A stretch of DNA of 36,101 nt from Neptunomonas sp. (lineage in GTDB: Bacteria > Pseudomonadota > Gammaproteobacteria > Pseudomonadales > Balneatricaceae). Positions 1-8,077 of the stretch are shown piece by piece (position 1 is the stretch's first letter; each line of letters opens with the position of its first letter). Position numbers and translations under genes: made by a program. The DNA is taken from assembly GCF_016744175.1 (NCBI RefSeq), contig NZ_JADGEV010000043.1, positions 1 to 36,101 on the forward strand, written 5' to 3'. Under the pieces are notes generated by a model that was not told the DNA's origin, searched no databases, and saw only the letters and a list, made by a program, of their open reading frames with translations.

Positions 1-23
1 AGCTTCCTTGGGAAGAGGTGCGC

Positions 24-51
24 ATTCTACAGACACCCCACAAAGAGTCAA
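24..51 (-). promoter_or_regulatory. Stable-RNA (probably rRNA) type sigma70 promoter
   Basis: Read on the minus strand, a -35 box TTGACT (46-51) and a -10 box TAGAAT (24-29) are separated by 16 nt. The -10 box is followed by a GC-rich discriminator GCGCACC. Upstream of the -35 box, about 55-95, the DNA is A/T-rich with a run of seven T, as in UP elements. Transcription leaves the window to the left. In Pseudomonas the msrQ-msrP-pssA genes lie next to an rRNA operon, which fits; the target gene itself cannot be seen. Confidence 0.6.
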
Positions 52-107
52 CACCCCTTATCAAAAAAACTCATATTTATTCATTTTGAGCAGATTACAC
101 AGACAAT

Positions 108-130
108 AAAGGCGCCACGAGGGCGCCTTT
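108..130 (-). terminator. Terminator after msrQ
   Basis: A 9-bp perfect stem (AAAGGCGCC at 108-116 with GGCGCCTTT at 122-130) and a 5-nt loop stand just beyond the msrQ stop. On the minus strand the stem is followed by a short T-rich stretch rather than a long U run. It closes the msrPQ transcript before the outward promoter at 24-51. Confidence 0.7.
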
Positions 131-139
131 AATTAGCAG

Positions 140-757
140 TCAAGCCTTCTGGGACGACTTACTCTTCTTATATCGAAAAACCACCCTCTCAATTAAAACA
201 ACCGCTAGCAACCCTCCGTAGATAATTGCATCTTCATAGCTCGCTCTTACCATCCATACAACATGAACCATCACCAAGATGGATATGAGGTATACCAGCT
301 TATGCAATTGAATCCATCGCTTCTTTAAGCGACGCTGCATTTTCTTGGTAGACGTGAGAGCCAGCGGCATCAGCAATAGCACAGCAGCAGCACCCACTAA
401 AATGTATGGGCGCTCTGAAAACTCCTGTATCAATATCTCAAACCGCCACCCCACAATAAAGGTAGCGAACGCCAACAAGTGAAGTACACTATAAAAGAAT
501 GCATACAAGCCGACCATACGACGAAACCGAACCAGCCAAGTAAATGACAACCTACGACGTAACGGCGTCACCCAAAGACTTAACCACAATGAAATAATGG
601 CCCACGTACCCAAATACTTAACTATCTCTTTTGCAGGATCAGCCCCCAACTGTTGCAAATAAATATCATAAGACAACAGCAATAATGGAAATAACAACGC
701 AAGAAAAACAATGCACCACACCAACCTGCTCTTTGCAGGGTTAATTCCTAAAACCAT
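140..757 (-). CDS. msrQ: MsrQ, haem-binding membrane subunit of the MsrPQ methionine sulfoxide reductase
   Basis: MsrQ (YedZ) passes electrons from the respiratory chain through haem to periplasmic MsrP, which repairs oxidised methionine in envelope proteins. The 205-residue product has five or six hydrophobic segments and is close to the family length of about 210. Likely haem-ligand histidines lie in [11 protein letters not shown] and in the segment with QLHKLVYL and MVHVVWM. The start overlaps the msrP stop by 10 bp, so the two are translationally coupled in the usual msrP-msrQ order. Identity rests on the sequence and on the MsrP neighbour together. Confidence 0.93.
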   Translation of the reverse strand: MVLGINPAKSRLVWCIVFLALLFPLLLLSYDIYLQQLGADPAKEIVKYLGTWAIISLWLSLWVTPLRRRLSFTWLVRFRRMVGLYAFFYSVLHLLAFATFIVGWRFEILIQEFSERPYILVGAAAVLLLMPLALTSTKKMQRRLKKRWIQLHKLVYLISILVMVHVVWMVRASYEDAIIYGGLLAVVLIERVVFRYKKSKSSQKA

Positions 758-1767
758 TTACGCAAATCCATTCCACTGTAAAGGTGAGCAACTTCATCCG
801 CATAACCATTAAAGGGCAATGTCTCGATTCTATTAGGAGAAAATAAAGACGAAGGCAAGCGCCTTTCAGATGCTTGTGTCCATCTAGGATGATCCACTTC
901 AGGGTTCACATTAGCAAAAAAACCGTACTCTTTTGGTGCTGTAAGGTTCCATGTAGATTTAGGCATAGCTTCAGTAAAACGAATTTTCACTATCGACTTA
1001 ATACTTTTAAATCCATATTTCCAAGGAACAACCAATCTTAGTGGCGCTCCGTTTTGCGGCGGCAAAGCCTGACCATACATACCCGTAGCCAGAAAGCTCA
1101 AAGGGTTCATCGCCTCATCCATTCTCAACCCTTCAACATAAGGCCAATCCAGAGAGCTAAACAATGCTTTCTGGCCAGGCATCTGTTTTGGGTCATAAAG
1201 CGTTGTAAATTCAACATACTTTGCCTTGCTGGTTGGATTAAACTGCTTCAAAAGGTCCGCTAAAGGAATACCTAGCCACGGAATAACCATCGACCACGCC
1301 TCAACACAGCGCAACCGATACACCCTTTCTTCAAACTTATATGGTTTTATCAAATCTTCTAAGGCAAATTTACCAATTTTTTCAGCCTCCCCTTCCACTT
1401 CTATAGTCCAAGGATCAGATTTGAATCCTTGAGCTTTACGACTAGGGTCTTGTTTTCCTAATCCAAACTCATAAAAATTATTGTGTGAAATAGCATCCGG
1501 ATACGGAGCAGGCTTCTCATCTGAAGAAAATCTATTATTGCGTTCAGCAGCACTAATAGACGGTTGAATCCAATTTGGCCCCGGATATACCGGCCAATCT
1601 TCATTGAAATCGTACTTTGATAATGCTGAAACTGCACCTGAAGAAAGCAAGGCGGCAGCTCCTGCCAAACCTTGCATAAAAAGACGACGCTGCTTATAGA
1701 TGGACTCTGGCGTTATCTCGGAGCTTCTTATTAACTCAGCCTTTTTAATTAACATTGTATTTTCCAT
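748..1767 (-). CDS. msrP: MsrP, molybdenum-dependent protein-methionine-sulfoxide reductase catalytic subunit
   Basis: MsrP (YedY) is a periplasmic molybdopterin enzyme that reduces methionine sulfoxide in proteins. The 339-residue product has a twin-arginine signal (QRRLFMQG, residues 26-33) followed by a hydrophobic stretch ending near ALS at 48-50. The molybdenum-ligand cysteine is Cys154 in [12 protein letters not shown], and the family signatures [20 protein letters not shown] and [11 protein letters not shown] are all present. An in-frame ATG at codon 5, preceded by GGAA, is an alternative start. It lies 48 bp after pssA on the same strand and may have its own promoter or be read through from pssA. 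Confidence 0.95.
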   Translation of the reverse strand: MENTMLIKKAELIRSSEITPESIYKQRRLFMQGLAGAAALLSSGAVSALSKYDFNEDWPVYPGPNWIQPSISAAERNNRFSSDEKPAPYPDAISHNNFYEFGLGKQDPSRKAQGFKSDPWTIEVEGEAEKIGKFALEDLIKPYKFEERVYRLRCVEAWSMVIPWLGIPLADLLKQFNPTSKAKYVEFTTLYDPKQMPGQKALFSSLDWPYVEGLRMDEAMNPLSFLATGMYGQALPPQNGAPLRLVVPWKYGFKSIKSIVKIRFTEAMPKSTWNLTAPKEYGFFANVNPEVDHPRWTQASERRLPSSLFSPNRIETLPFNGYADEVAHLYSGMDLRKWF

Positions 1768-1815
1768 TGTTTAACCAATGAAAATTTAGACCCTAAAGTT
1801 ATAAATAATTCCCTT

Positions 1816-2592
1816 CTATGCTTTTTTCCTTTTTCGCAGCAACCACAACACAGGCCCTGATGCACTATAGACAAGAAACAATACCCATAGAAAAAGCGCT
1901 GGCTCAATAGAAATAACACCGACACCTAATACAATTGCAGCCAAGATAACGAAGGGCACTTTTCCTTTCAGATCAATATCCTTGAAACTATTATAAAGCG
2001 CATTACTCACCATCATGATTCCAGCCAACGCAACGTAAAGCGCGATAAAATAAGCGTAAGGGGCCGGATCAATATTATATTCGGTTGCCGCCCACACTAA
2101 ACCGCCTACTGCTGCTGCTGCTGCCGGTGATGGCAACCCTATGAAATAGCGCTTATCAACCGAACCTATTTGAGTATTAAATCTGGCCAACCTCAATGCC
2201 GCGCATGCGACATAAATAAATGCTGCAAACCAGCCTATCTTGCCTATATCACCTAATACCCAGCTAAATGTAACCAACGCCGGCGCAACACCAAACGAAA
2301 CCATGTCAGACAATGAGTCATATTCAGCACCAAATGCACTTGATGTATTGGTCATTCTAGCGACACGCCCATCAAGCCCATCCAAAACCATTGCCACAAA
2401 AATCGCAATTGCGGCAGCTTCAAACTGGCTATTCATACCCGCTACAACAGCATAAAAACCGGAAAACAACGCCCCCGTTGTAAATAAATTTGGCAACAAA
2501 TAGATGCCACGTCGAGGTTTAACCTCTGACTCAGGAGCAGACTCATCTTCCGGACAAGAGTTATTTTCTTCAGTCATAACATCACTATTCAT
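1816..2592 (-). CDS. pssA: CDP-diacylglycerol--serine O-phosphatidyltransferase
   Basis: This enzyme makes phosphatidylserine, precursor of phosphatidylethanolamine, from CDP-diacylglycerol and serine at the inner membrane. The 258-residue protein carries the full CDP-alcohol phosphotransferase motif DGx2ARx8Gx3Dx3D, with D74, G75, A78, R79, G88, D92 and D96. Several membrane segments follow. It is the membrane (type II, Bacillus-like) form found in Pseudomonas, not the E. coli peripheral enzyme. The N-terminal 25 residues are acidic and poorly conserved, and a second in-frame ATG at codon 6 (2577) could be the real start; neither has a good Shine-Dalgarno. A TAGAAT -10-like box at 2606-2611 precedes it. 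Confidence 0.93.
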   Translation of the reverse strand: MNSDVMTEENNSCPEDESAPESEVKPRRGIYLLPNLFTTGALFSGFYAVVAGMNSQFEAAAIAIFVAMVLDGLDGRVARMTNTSSAFGAEYDSLSDMVSFGVAPALVTFSWVLGDIGKIGWFAAFIYVACAALRLARFNTQIGSVDKRYFIGLPSPAAAAAVGGLVWAATEYNIDPAPYAYFIALYVALAGIMMVSNALYNSFKDIDLKGKVPFVILAAIVLGVGVISIEPALFLWVLFLVYSASGPVLWLLRKRKKA

Positions 2593-2852
2593 TAGGAAAG
2601 AGGTTATTCTACAGCGCCATCAAACAGTTCGATAGCTTATCAAGCAAACAATACACGAATATCACCACTCATCATCAACACTTTAAATACCACATCTAAT
2701 TAACATCCAGACTAACTCAACCATTTTGAAAATACGTTATAGGCCGACGCCCAACACCACTTAGCAGACAGCATCCAAGATATTAACGATCCCCGCCGAC
2801 CGCCTTCCTGAATTTATGACAAGCCACTCAAGATTTATGTAATAATAATCAT
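2593..2852. promoter_or_regulatory. Divergent control region between pssA and ilvY
   Basis: This 260-nt A/T-rich gap separates two divergent genes. On the minus strand a TAGAAT box (2606-2611) could be the pssA -10, without a convincing -35. Near ilvY, GATTTATGTAATAATAATC gives a -10-like TAATAAT, and TTTATG occurs twice at about 18-nt spacing. A LysR regulator usually acts in such a gap, but no clear T-N11-A palindrome is visible. Confidence 0.35.
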
Positions 2853-3746
2853 ATGGATACACGCACTCTTCAACTATTTCTCAGCCTGTCAGATACACTC
2901 CACTTCGGGCGAGCCAGCGCCTTCTGTCATATTAGCGCATCAGCCTTAAGCCGAACCATTAAGCAATTAGAAGAAGAAGTCGGGGTTTCTTTATTCATAC
3001 GAGACAATCGCAGCGTACAACTAACTCATGAAGGAAAATTGTTTCAAGTTTATGCCCGAGATGCACTTGCTCAATGGGAGTTAACACGGAACACATTACT
3101 AGAAGAAGCGAAAGAGCTGCGCGGCGAAGTTAGCATCTACTGCTCCGTTACAGCCAGCTATAGTTTTCTATATGACATTCTTAGCCAATTCCGGAAAAAT
3201 TTTCCTAGCATCGAAATAAAACTACATACGGGCGACCCTGATCTGGCGCTTAGCCGAGTACAAAATAACGAAGAAGATATATCGATAGCAGCCAAACCAG
3301 ACCAGCTACCTAAAGACTTAACGTTCAAGCCTATCGGCATTTCTCCTTTGCTATTTATCGCTCCTAAAAAGAGCAACGCTCAATCTGACATAATTGCATT
3401 ACCTATCAGCGAAGAACAATGGAGCCACGTCCCCATGATTCTTTCCGAGGGTGGCGTTTCAAGAGACCGAATCGATGAGTGGTTCAGAAGGCGAGACACC
3501 AAACCTAACATCTACGCACAGGTAGCTGGTAACGAAGCTATTGTTAGCATGGTTAGCCTAGGCTTTGGCGTAGGAGTGGTACCCAAGATAGTGCTCGACA
3601 ACAGCCCTCTTGTAGACAAAATTGAAATTCTTTCTGTCACTCCTAAGCTAAAACCATACGAAGTAGGTTTGTTTACACTAGAAAAAAAGCTCAAGAACCC
3701 ATTGATTAATGCACTATGGAGCCAAATTAAAACCAGCAACCCTTAA
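2853..3746 (+). CDS. ilvY: IlvY, LysR-family regulator of ilvC
   Basis: IlvY binds acetolactate or acetohydroxybutyrate and activates ilvC in enteric bacteria. The 297-residue product has exactly the E. coli length. It shows an N-terminal winged helix (residues 1-60, FGRASAFCHISASALSRTI), then a LysR substrate domain with IYCSVTASYSFLYDIL, IEIKLHTGD and MVSLGFGVGVVPK, all close to IlvY as known from E. coli. No Shine-Dalgarno is seen before the ATG, so expression may be low. Its divergent neighbour is pssA instead of ilvC, so its target must be elsewhere or the gene has been stranded. It ends tail to tail with the thioesterase gene. Confidence 0.9.
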   Translation: MDTRTLQLFLSLSDTLHFGRASAFCHISASALSRTIKQLEEEVGVSLFIRDNRSVQLTHEGKLFQVYARDALAQWELTRNTLLEEAKELRGEVSIYCSVTASYSFLYDILSQFRKNFPSIEIKLHTGDPDLALSRVQNNEEDISIAAKPDQLPKDLTFKPIGISPLLFIAPKKSNAQSDIIALPISEEQWSHVPMILSEGGVSRDRIDEWFRRRDTKPNIYAQVAGNEAIVSMVSLGFGVGVVPKIVLDNSPLVDKIEILSVTPKLKPYEVGLFTLEKKLKNPLINALWSQIKTSNP

Positions 3747-3773
3747 TTACCAAGCCTTCTATTAGGTTCTGAT

Positions 3774-4172
3774 TTAATCCCCAAATAAAGCGTCTATTTC
3801 AGGAGAAAGATAAGGGCGCCCACGCTCATTAAGCGCAGTACCGATCACTAACGCACTCACACATAGCTTTTTATCGGACGAGCGAACAACTTCCTGTCTA
3901 AAACCAAACCTAACCTTACTAAGACGCTCAACAGCCACACTTACTGCGTACTCATCGCCACTTTTTAAAGAAGCCTTGTAATCCATCTCCGAGCGAATCA
4001 CAACAAGATGAACACCCTTCTCGGCCAAACCCGAAAAGTCCACACCGTTTGCTAATAAAAACTCATGCCGCGCATGCTCTAAATAACTGAAATACACACC
4101 ATTATTAACAATGCCCTGCATATCTAATTCGTAATCTCGCACTTTACTCATTATCTGAAAAGCAGCCCCCAT
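3774..4172 (-). CDS. YbgC/FadM-type hotdog acyl-CoA thioesterase
   Basis: This small protein of about 132 residues belongs to the 4-hydroxybenzoyl-CoA thioesterase hotdog family, which hydrolyses short or medium acyl-CoA thioesters. The active-site motif is visible: RDYELDMQGIVNNGVYFSYLEHAR with the catalytic Asp in LDMQGIVNN. I chose the ATG at 4172, preceded by GAGAAG, over an upstream GTG at 4184; an internal ATG at 4151 directly before SKVRDYE is also possible. The gene follows the ilvIH terminator, so it probably has its own promoter. The substrate cannot be told from sequence. Confidence 0.82.
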   Translation of the reverse strand: MGAAFQIMSKVRDYELDMQGIVNNGVYFSYLEHARHEFLLANGVDFSGLAEKGVHLVVIRSEMDYKASLKSGDEYAVSVAVERLSKVRFGFRQEVVRSSDKKLCVSALVIGTALNERGRPYLSPEIDALFGD

Positions 4173-4210
4173 CAATCTTCTCACTCTGCGTTATAGTTTA
4201 TATAGATACA

Positions 4211-4241
4211 AAAAAGCCGCTCCACTACGGAACGGCTTTTT
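4211..4241 (-). terminator. Rho-independent terminator of ilvIH
   Basis: AAAAAGCCG (4211-4219) pairs with CGGCTTTTT (4233-4241), the stem is extended by TCC/GGA around one mismatch, and the loop is ACTAC. Flanking A and T runs make it work in both directions. It sits 16 nt beyond the ilvH stop and separates the ilv operon from the thioesterase gene. Confidence 0.85.
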
Positions 4242-4256
4242 AAAGCTGGCTTGGTA

Positions 4257-4748
4257 CTACAGGCTTAAAACCTTCTCACCACGCGCAATACCAGACACTC
4301 CCGAACGCACTACTTCCATAATGCTGGTAGAACCTAGCGAGTCGATAAAAGCATCTAGTTTTGAGCTAGAACCTACCAACTGCACAGTATAAGTGTTTGG
4401 TGTTATATCGATAATCTGACCACGGAAAATGTCAGCAGTACGCTTAACCTCAGCACGAAAAGCACCCGAAGCCTTGAACTTGATCATCATCAGCTCGCGC
4501 TCTATATGCTCACCTTCTGTCAGATCAACAACCTTAACAACATCAATTAGCTTATTAAGTTGCTTGGTAATCTGCTCGACAACACGATCATCACCTTCTG
4601 TAGTGACCGTCAGGCGAGATAAAGTCTCGTCATTAGTCGGCGCTACCGTTAGCGACTCAATGTTGAAGTTACGCTGAGAAAACAGTCCAACGACACGAGA
4701 CAAAGCCCCCGGTTCGTTCTCAAGAAGAACAGAAATGATATGACGCAT
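4257..4748 (-). CDS. ilvH: Acetolactate synthase small (regulatory) subunit
   Basis: IlvH activates the large subunit and confers valine feedback inhibition. The product is 163 residues when started at the ATG at 4748, exactly the E. coli IlvH length; this start has GAGGA 8 nt upstream and lies 2 nt after the ilvI stop, so a longer frame reaching 4778 inside ilvI is unlikely. An N-terminal ACT domain begins RHIISVLLENEPGALSRV, followed by GLFSQRNFNIESLTV, and the C-terminal domain has GQIIDITPNTYTVQL. It is the last gene of the ilvIH operon, followed by a terminator. Confidence 0.96.
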   Translation of the reverse strand: MRHIISVLLENEPGALSRVVGLFSQRNFNIESLTVAPTNDETLSRLTVTTEGDDRVVEQITKQLNKLIDVVKVVDLTEGEHIERELMMIKFKASGAFRAEVKRTADIFRGQIIDITPNTYTVQLVGSSSKLDAFIDSLGSTSIMEVVRSGVSGIARGEKVLSL

Positions 4749-4750
4749 AC

Positions 4751-6472
4751 TTAAGTCCTCTCCGTTTTGCTCAACCACATATCACGCATAGAACCGCGCG
4801 GCACTTGCATAGGATATACATGCTCATGCGGATCAACCGTGATATCCATAAACACCAAACGATCTTTCATAGCAAAAGCTTTCACCATTGCCGCTTCTAG
4901 ATCTGAGTATTTATCAACCTTTATACCCACGTGTCCATACGACTCGACCAACTTCATGAAATCAGGCAATGACTCCATATAAGATTGCGAGTGACGAGAC
5001 TCGTAATTCATATCCTGCCACTGACGCACCATGCCTAACGACCCGTTATTCAAGCAAATAATCTTGACCGGAATGTCGTACTGGTTGCAGGTCGACAACT
5101 CCTGAATATTCATCTGAATACTGCCTTCACCTGTCACACAGGCGACATCAGCATCCGGAAAGTTCATTTTCACACCCATCGCTGCCGGCAGACCAAAGCC
5201 CATCGTGCCCAAACCACCAGAATTAATCCAACGATTAGGTTTATTGAACTTATAGTATTGCGCAGCAAACATCTGATGCTGGCCAACATCCGAGCAAACA
5301 TATGCATCTCCGCCAGTCACCTTACTCAGCATTTCTATAACCTGTTGCGGCTTCATCTTTTCAGAGTCATCCGTACGGAAATGCCCTCCATGACGCTGAC
5401 GCCATTCATCAATTTGCGCCCACCACGCTTTAGTCGCTTCTTCATCAGGCGTCTTCTTGCTAGCCTTAAGCAGCTGCAACATTTCTTCCAAAACAGCCTT
5501 AGCAGGACCAACGATGGGCACATCTGCACGAATTGTTTTTGAAATAGATGCCGGGTCTACATCGATGTGAACGATTTTTGCTGTTGGGCAAAATTTATCA
5601 ACACCATTGGTAACACGGTCATCAAAACGTGCACCTATAGCCAGAATAAGATCACTGTGATGCATAACCATATTAGCTTCATAGCTGCCATGCATTCCCA
5701 GCATACCGACAAACTGGCGATCCGTTCCAGGATACCCACCAAGCCCCATTAATGTGTTGGTTACTGGGTAATTCAAAGCTTGAGCTAGTTCAGTCAGCTC
5801 TTCACTTGCATCACCCATGATGACACCGCCACCTGCATAGATGACAGGACGCTTAGCACTCATCAACAAATCAAATGCTTTCTTAATCTGACCACTATGA
5901 CCTTTAGTCACTGGGTTATAAGAACGCAACTTCACCTGTTTCGGAAACACATAAGGGAAACGGTCTGTTGGATTGGTCATATCCTTAGGGATATCGACAA
6001 CCACAGGACCCGGTCGACCCGTTTCTGCAATGTGAAAAGCCTTACGGATTATTTCAGGAATATCTTCTGCATGACGAACACTGAAATTATGCTTCACGAC
6101 CGGGCGAGAAATGCCGATCATGTCTGTTTCCTGAAAAGCATCTTCACCAATCAGGTGACTTGGCACCTGCCCAGTAATAACCACCATAGGAATTGAATCC
6201 ATGTACGCGGTTGCAATACCTGTCACCGCATTCGTAGCTCCTGGCCCAGATGTCACTAACGCAACACCTGCCTTACCGGTAGCACGCGCATATGCGTCAG
6301 CCATGTGAGTAGCCGCTTGTTCGTGGCGCACAAGAACATGCTCTACTTCTTCCTGCTGAAAAATTGCATCATAGACATGAAGCAAGGCTCCGCCTGGATA
6401 TCCATAGATATATTTCACACCTTCATCACGAAGAGCGCGAACAACCATTTCTGCGCCTGATAGTAATTCCAC
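4751..6472 (-). CDS. ilvI: Acetolactate synthase large subunit
   Basis: This thiamine-diphosphate enzyme joins two pyruvates to acetolactate, or pyruvate and 2-ketobutyrate to acetohydroxybutyrate, the first common step of valine, leucine and isoleucine synthesis. The 573-residue protein has the catalytic glutamate E51 in [16 protein letters not shown], the central domain GAGxx-type segment [13 protein letters not shown], and the ThDP/Mg motif [14 protein letters not shown]. The first Asp of the usual GDGS is Glu here, a substitution I recall from Pseudomonas IlvI. Translation starts at GTG (6472) with GAGGG 7 nt upstream. It is followed after 2 nt by ilvH and preceded by a long leader. Confidence 0.96.
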   Translation of the reverse strand: MELLSGAEMVVRALRDEGVKYIYGYPGGALLHVYDAIFQQEEVEHVLVRHEQAATHMADAYARATGKAGVALVTSGPGATNAVTGIATAYMDSIPMVVITGQVPSHLIGEDAFQETDMIGISRPVVKHNFSVRHAEDIPEIIRKAFHIAETGRPGPVVVDIPKDMTNPTDRFPYVFPKQVKLRSYNPVTKGHSGQIKKAFDLLMSAKRPVIYAGGGVIMGDASEELTELAQALNYPVTNTLMGLGGYPGTDRQFVGMLGMHGSYEANMVMHHSDLILAIGARFDDRVTNGVDKFCPTAKIVHIDVDPASISKTIRADVPIVGPAKAVLEEMLQLLKASKKTPDEEATKAWWAQIDEWRQRHGGHFRTDDSEKMKPQQVIEMLSKVTGGDAYVCSDVGQHQMFAAQYYKFNKPNRWINSGGLGTMGFGLPAAMGVKMNFPDADVACVTGEGSIQMNIQELSTCNQYDIPVKIICLNNGSLGMVRQWQDMNYESRHSQSYMESLPDFMKLVESYGHVGIKVDKYSDLEAAMVKAFAMKDRLVFMDITVDPHEHVYPMQVPRGSMRDMWLSKTERT

Positions 6473-6899
6473 TTTCTTACCCTCTAGTCGACACCGACCC
6501 CGTCGGTGAGTAAACAGTTCAGAGATTCTGCAATAATGAACATGTTAAAGCCGCTGTGCGATGATGACGCAAGAACAGCGGAAAACCAAAAGCACACCTT
6601 GTGTAATGGCCCATGCTCGGATGAATGCAGGCTAAGGATCGTCTTAACCGGCAGACCTTCTGAAACTTAAGCTGGGTAGTGCTTACCTAATGCTCTAAAC
6701 AGATTTACTAAACCAGTTTATAAACATTAATTTCGCCATTTGTGTCAGGATTTCCTACTGCAAACGAACGAAGAAAAACAGCCCGATATTCTCGCATTTT
6801 GCGCACTATTGATCAACTCTAGGAACACACTTTGCATACAGCAGATGCACATAGGCGAAAGTCAGGTTATATTGTCTGAAAAAAGCTGGAGATTACCCA
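6473..6899 (-). promoter_or_regulatory. Long 5' region of ilvI with hairpins, shared with a divergent small gene
   Basis: This 427-nt gap holds no long gene. On the ilvI strand two clear hairpins stand out. One is 7 bp with a 3-nt loop (CACCGAC at 6492-6498 with GTCGGTG at 6502-6508), ending about 20 nt before the GTG start. The other is 7 bp (6551-6557 with 6575-6581, CCGCTGT/ACAGCGG), extended inside by 3 more pairs. Neither is followed by a U run, so simple terminator-type attenuation is not shown. A short frame at 6519-6614 spans the second hairpin. The right end carries the start signals of the divergent gene at 6900. Confidence 0.45.
6519..6614 (-). CDS. Possible 31-codon leader peptide upstream of ilvI
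   Basis: An ATG at 6614 opens a 31-codon frame ending in TGA at 6519-6521, 46 nt before the ilvI start. It contains six leucine codons of four kinds, three of them in the last five residues (LLQNL), but no valine or isoleucine. Its ribosome site is weak (CCGAGC before the ATG). The position is right for a translated leader, but the lack of Val/Ile codons and of a terminator hairpin argues for caution. Confidence 0.2.
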   Translation of the reverse strand: MGHYTRCAFGFPLFLRHHRTAALTCSLLQNL

Positions 6900-7166
6900 A
6901 TGAGCATTGCTGAAATCAAAAACAAAGAGCGCGTCATTAAAGAACTAACCCTATTCATTCGCAAAGTATTTTCTGAACCAGAAATATGCGCCATTGCTAA
7001 GGACATAGCTCGCAAACATCTCAATAGCCCCAACGCTAACGTCCTTATTGCAGATGAGTTATCTTCACTTACAAACGTGAAAATCCCTATAGAACATAGC
7101 GAAGCTGATGAAATGTTTCTTGACCTGTTAAAAGATATCGTCAAAGACGAAACCGCTCTTTATTAA
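6900..7166 (+). CDS. Small hypothetical protein
   Basis: I do not recognise this 88-residue product. It has a good Shine-Dalgarno (GGAG, 8 nt before ATG) and stops 4 nt short of the convergent rlmJ stop, so it is probably a real gene. The sequence is charged and soluble, with predicted helices (IKNKERVIKELTLFIRKVF, then FLDLLKDIVKDETALY), one cysteine, and no signal peptide or membrane segment. A TATATT -10-like box lies at about 6867-6874 without a clear -35. It diverges from ilvI, but nothing links it to branched-chain amino acids. Confidence 0.6.
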   Translation: MSIAEIKNKERVIKELTLFIRKVFSEPEICAIAKDIARKHLNSPNANVLIADELSSLTNVKIPIEHSEADEMFLDLLKDIVKDETALY

Positions 7167-7170
7167 ATAT

Positions 7171-8010
7171 CTACTCCGGCACGAGCCACTGACTTTGTGG
7201 CTCACCTGCCTCTTTTGCTGCAAGATTCTGATACAACCATGGCATCACCGAATCAATTTTTTTATCAAGCTGCCATGGCGGATTAATTAGCAACATACCA
7301 CTACCGTACATTCTTTCTGAATCCGAACCTTTTATAAAAAACTCGGATTGATAAACCTTACGAATACCGCAAGAAACAATGCTATCGAGCATTTCTTGCT
7401 GATGCCCTGCTTTTAACAACGGATACCAAATAGCAACACTACCATTTGGCCAACGGCCTAATAATTGCTTCACAAACTTGGCCACTTGTTTATATTCTGT
7501 TTTCACTTCGTAAGACGGATCAACCAGCACTAAACCACGATTAGGCTTGGGCGGCACCATTGACATGACACCTTCATAACCATCTCGATGATGCACAGCC
7601 ATTTGTGGTTGGCGCTTGAAATGCTGCTTAACTTTCTGGTATTCGGCGGGGTGCAACTCCATCACGACTAAGCGGTCTGATGCGCGCGCCATCATAGCGG
7701 CTATCGATGGCGACCCTGGATAAAACCGTAAAGAAGCCTCAGCATTCACAGCCTTTACCTGCTCCATATAAGGCTGAAGCGCTTCAGGAATATCCTCTGC
7801 GCCCCACAGCCTATTAACACCTTCAAGGAACTCACCCGTTTTTTGAGCCTGCTCATCTGACAAGTCATAAAGTGCACAGCCACCATGCGTTTCTAGATAA
7901 CTCCACGGTTTTTCCTTAGCATTAAGTGCCTCAATCATTAATGCCAGTATTGTATGTTTATGCACATCTGCAAAATTCCCAGCATGAAAGCCATGTTGAT
8001 AGCTAAGCAC
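7171..8010 (-). CDS. rlmJ: 23S rRNA (adenine2030-N6)-methyltransferase
   Basis: RlmJ methylates A2030 of 23S rRNA using S-adenosylmethionine. The 279-residue product matches the family length of about 280. The conserved N-terminus MLSYQHGFHAGNFADVHKH is intact, and the catalytic N6-adenine motif is D164-P-S-Y in LVDPSYE, where E. coli has DPPY; Ser at the third place also occurs in related bacteria. It is a single gene, tail to tail with the small gene at 6900-7166 and divergent from the membrane protein gene at 8078. Confidence 0.94.
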   Translation of the reverse strand: MLSYQHGFHAGNFADVHKHTILALMIEALNAKEKPWSYLETHGGCALYDLSDEQAQKTGEFLEGVNRLWGAEDIPEALQPYMEQVKAVNAEASLRFYPGSPSIAAMMARASDRLVVMELHPAEYQKVKQHFKRQPQMAVHHRDGYEGVMSMVPPKPNRGLVLVDPSYEVKTEYKQVAKFVKQLLGRWPNGSVAIWYPLLKAGHQQEMLDSIVSCGIRKVYQSEFFIKGSDSERMYGSGMLLINPPWQLDKKIDSVMPWLYQNLAAKEAGEPQSQWLVPE

Positions 8011-8077
8011 TCTAACACCCCTATTTGGTTATATTCCTACCCATTATCGCTGCCATATCCTTTATGCAAAAGGTACA

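Noticed and set aside
5100-5160. GEGS in place of GDGS in IlvI
   Set aside because: I recall the same change in Pseudomonas IlvI; the rest of the ThDP motif is intact, so it is a lineage variant, not a defect.
6893-7144. Antisense frame of 83 codons over the small gene at 6900
   Set aside because: The plus-strand frame has a good ribosome site and a sensible stop; the antisense frame has none and is rich in Ser/Arg as shadows are.
7500-7530. DPSY in place of DPPY in RlmJ
   Set aside because: A known tolerated variation in this family; the catalytic Asp and aromatic residue are kept.
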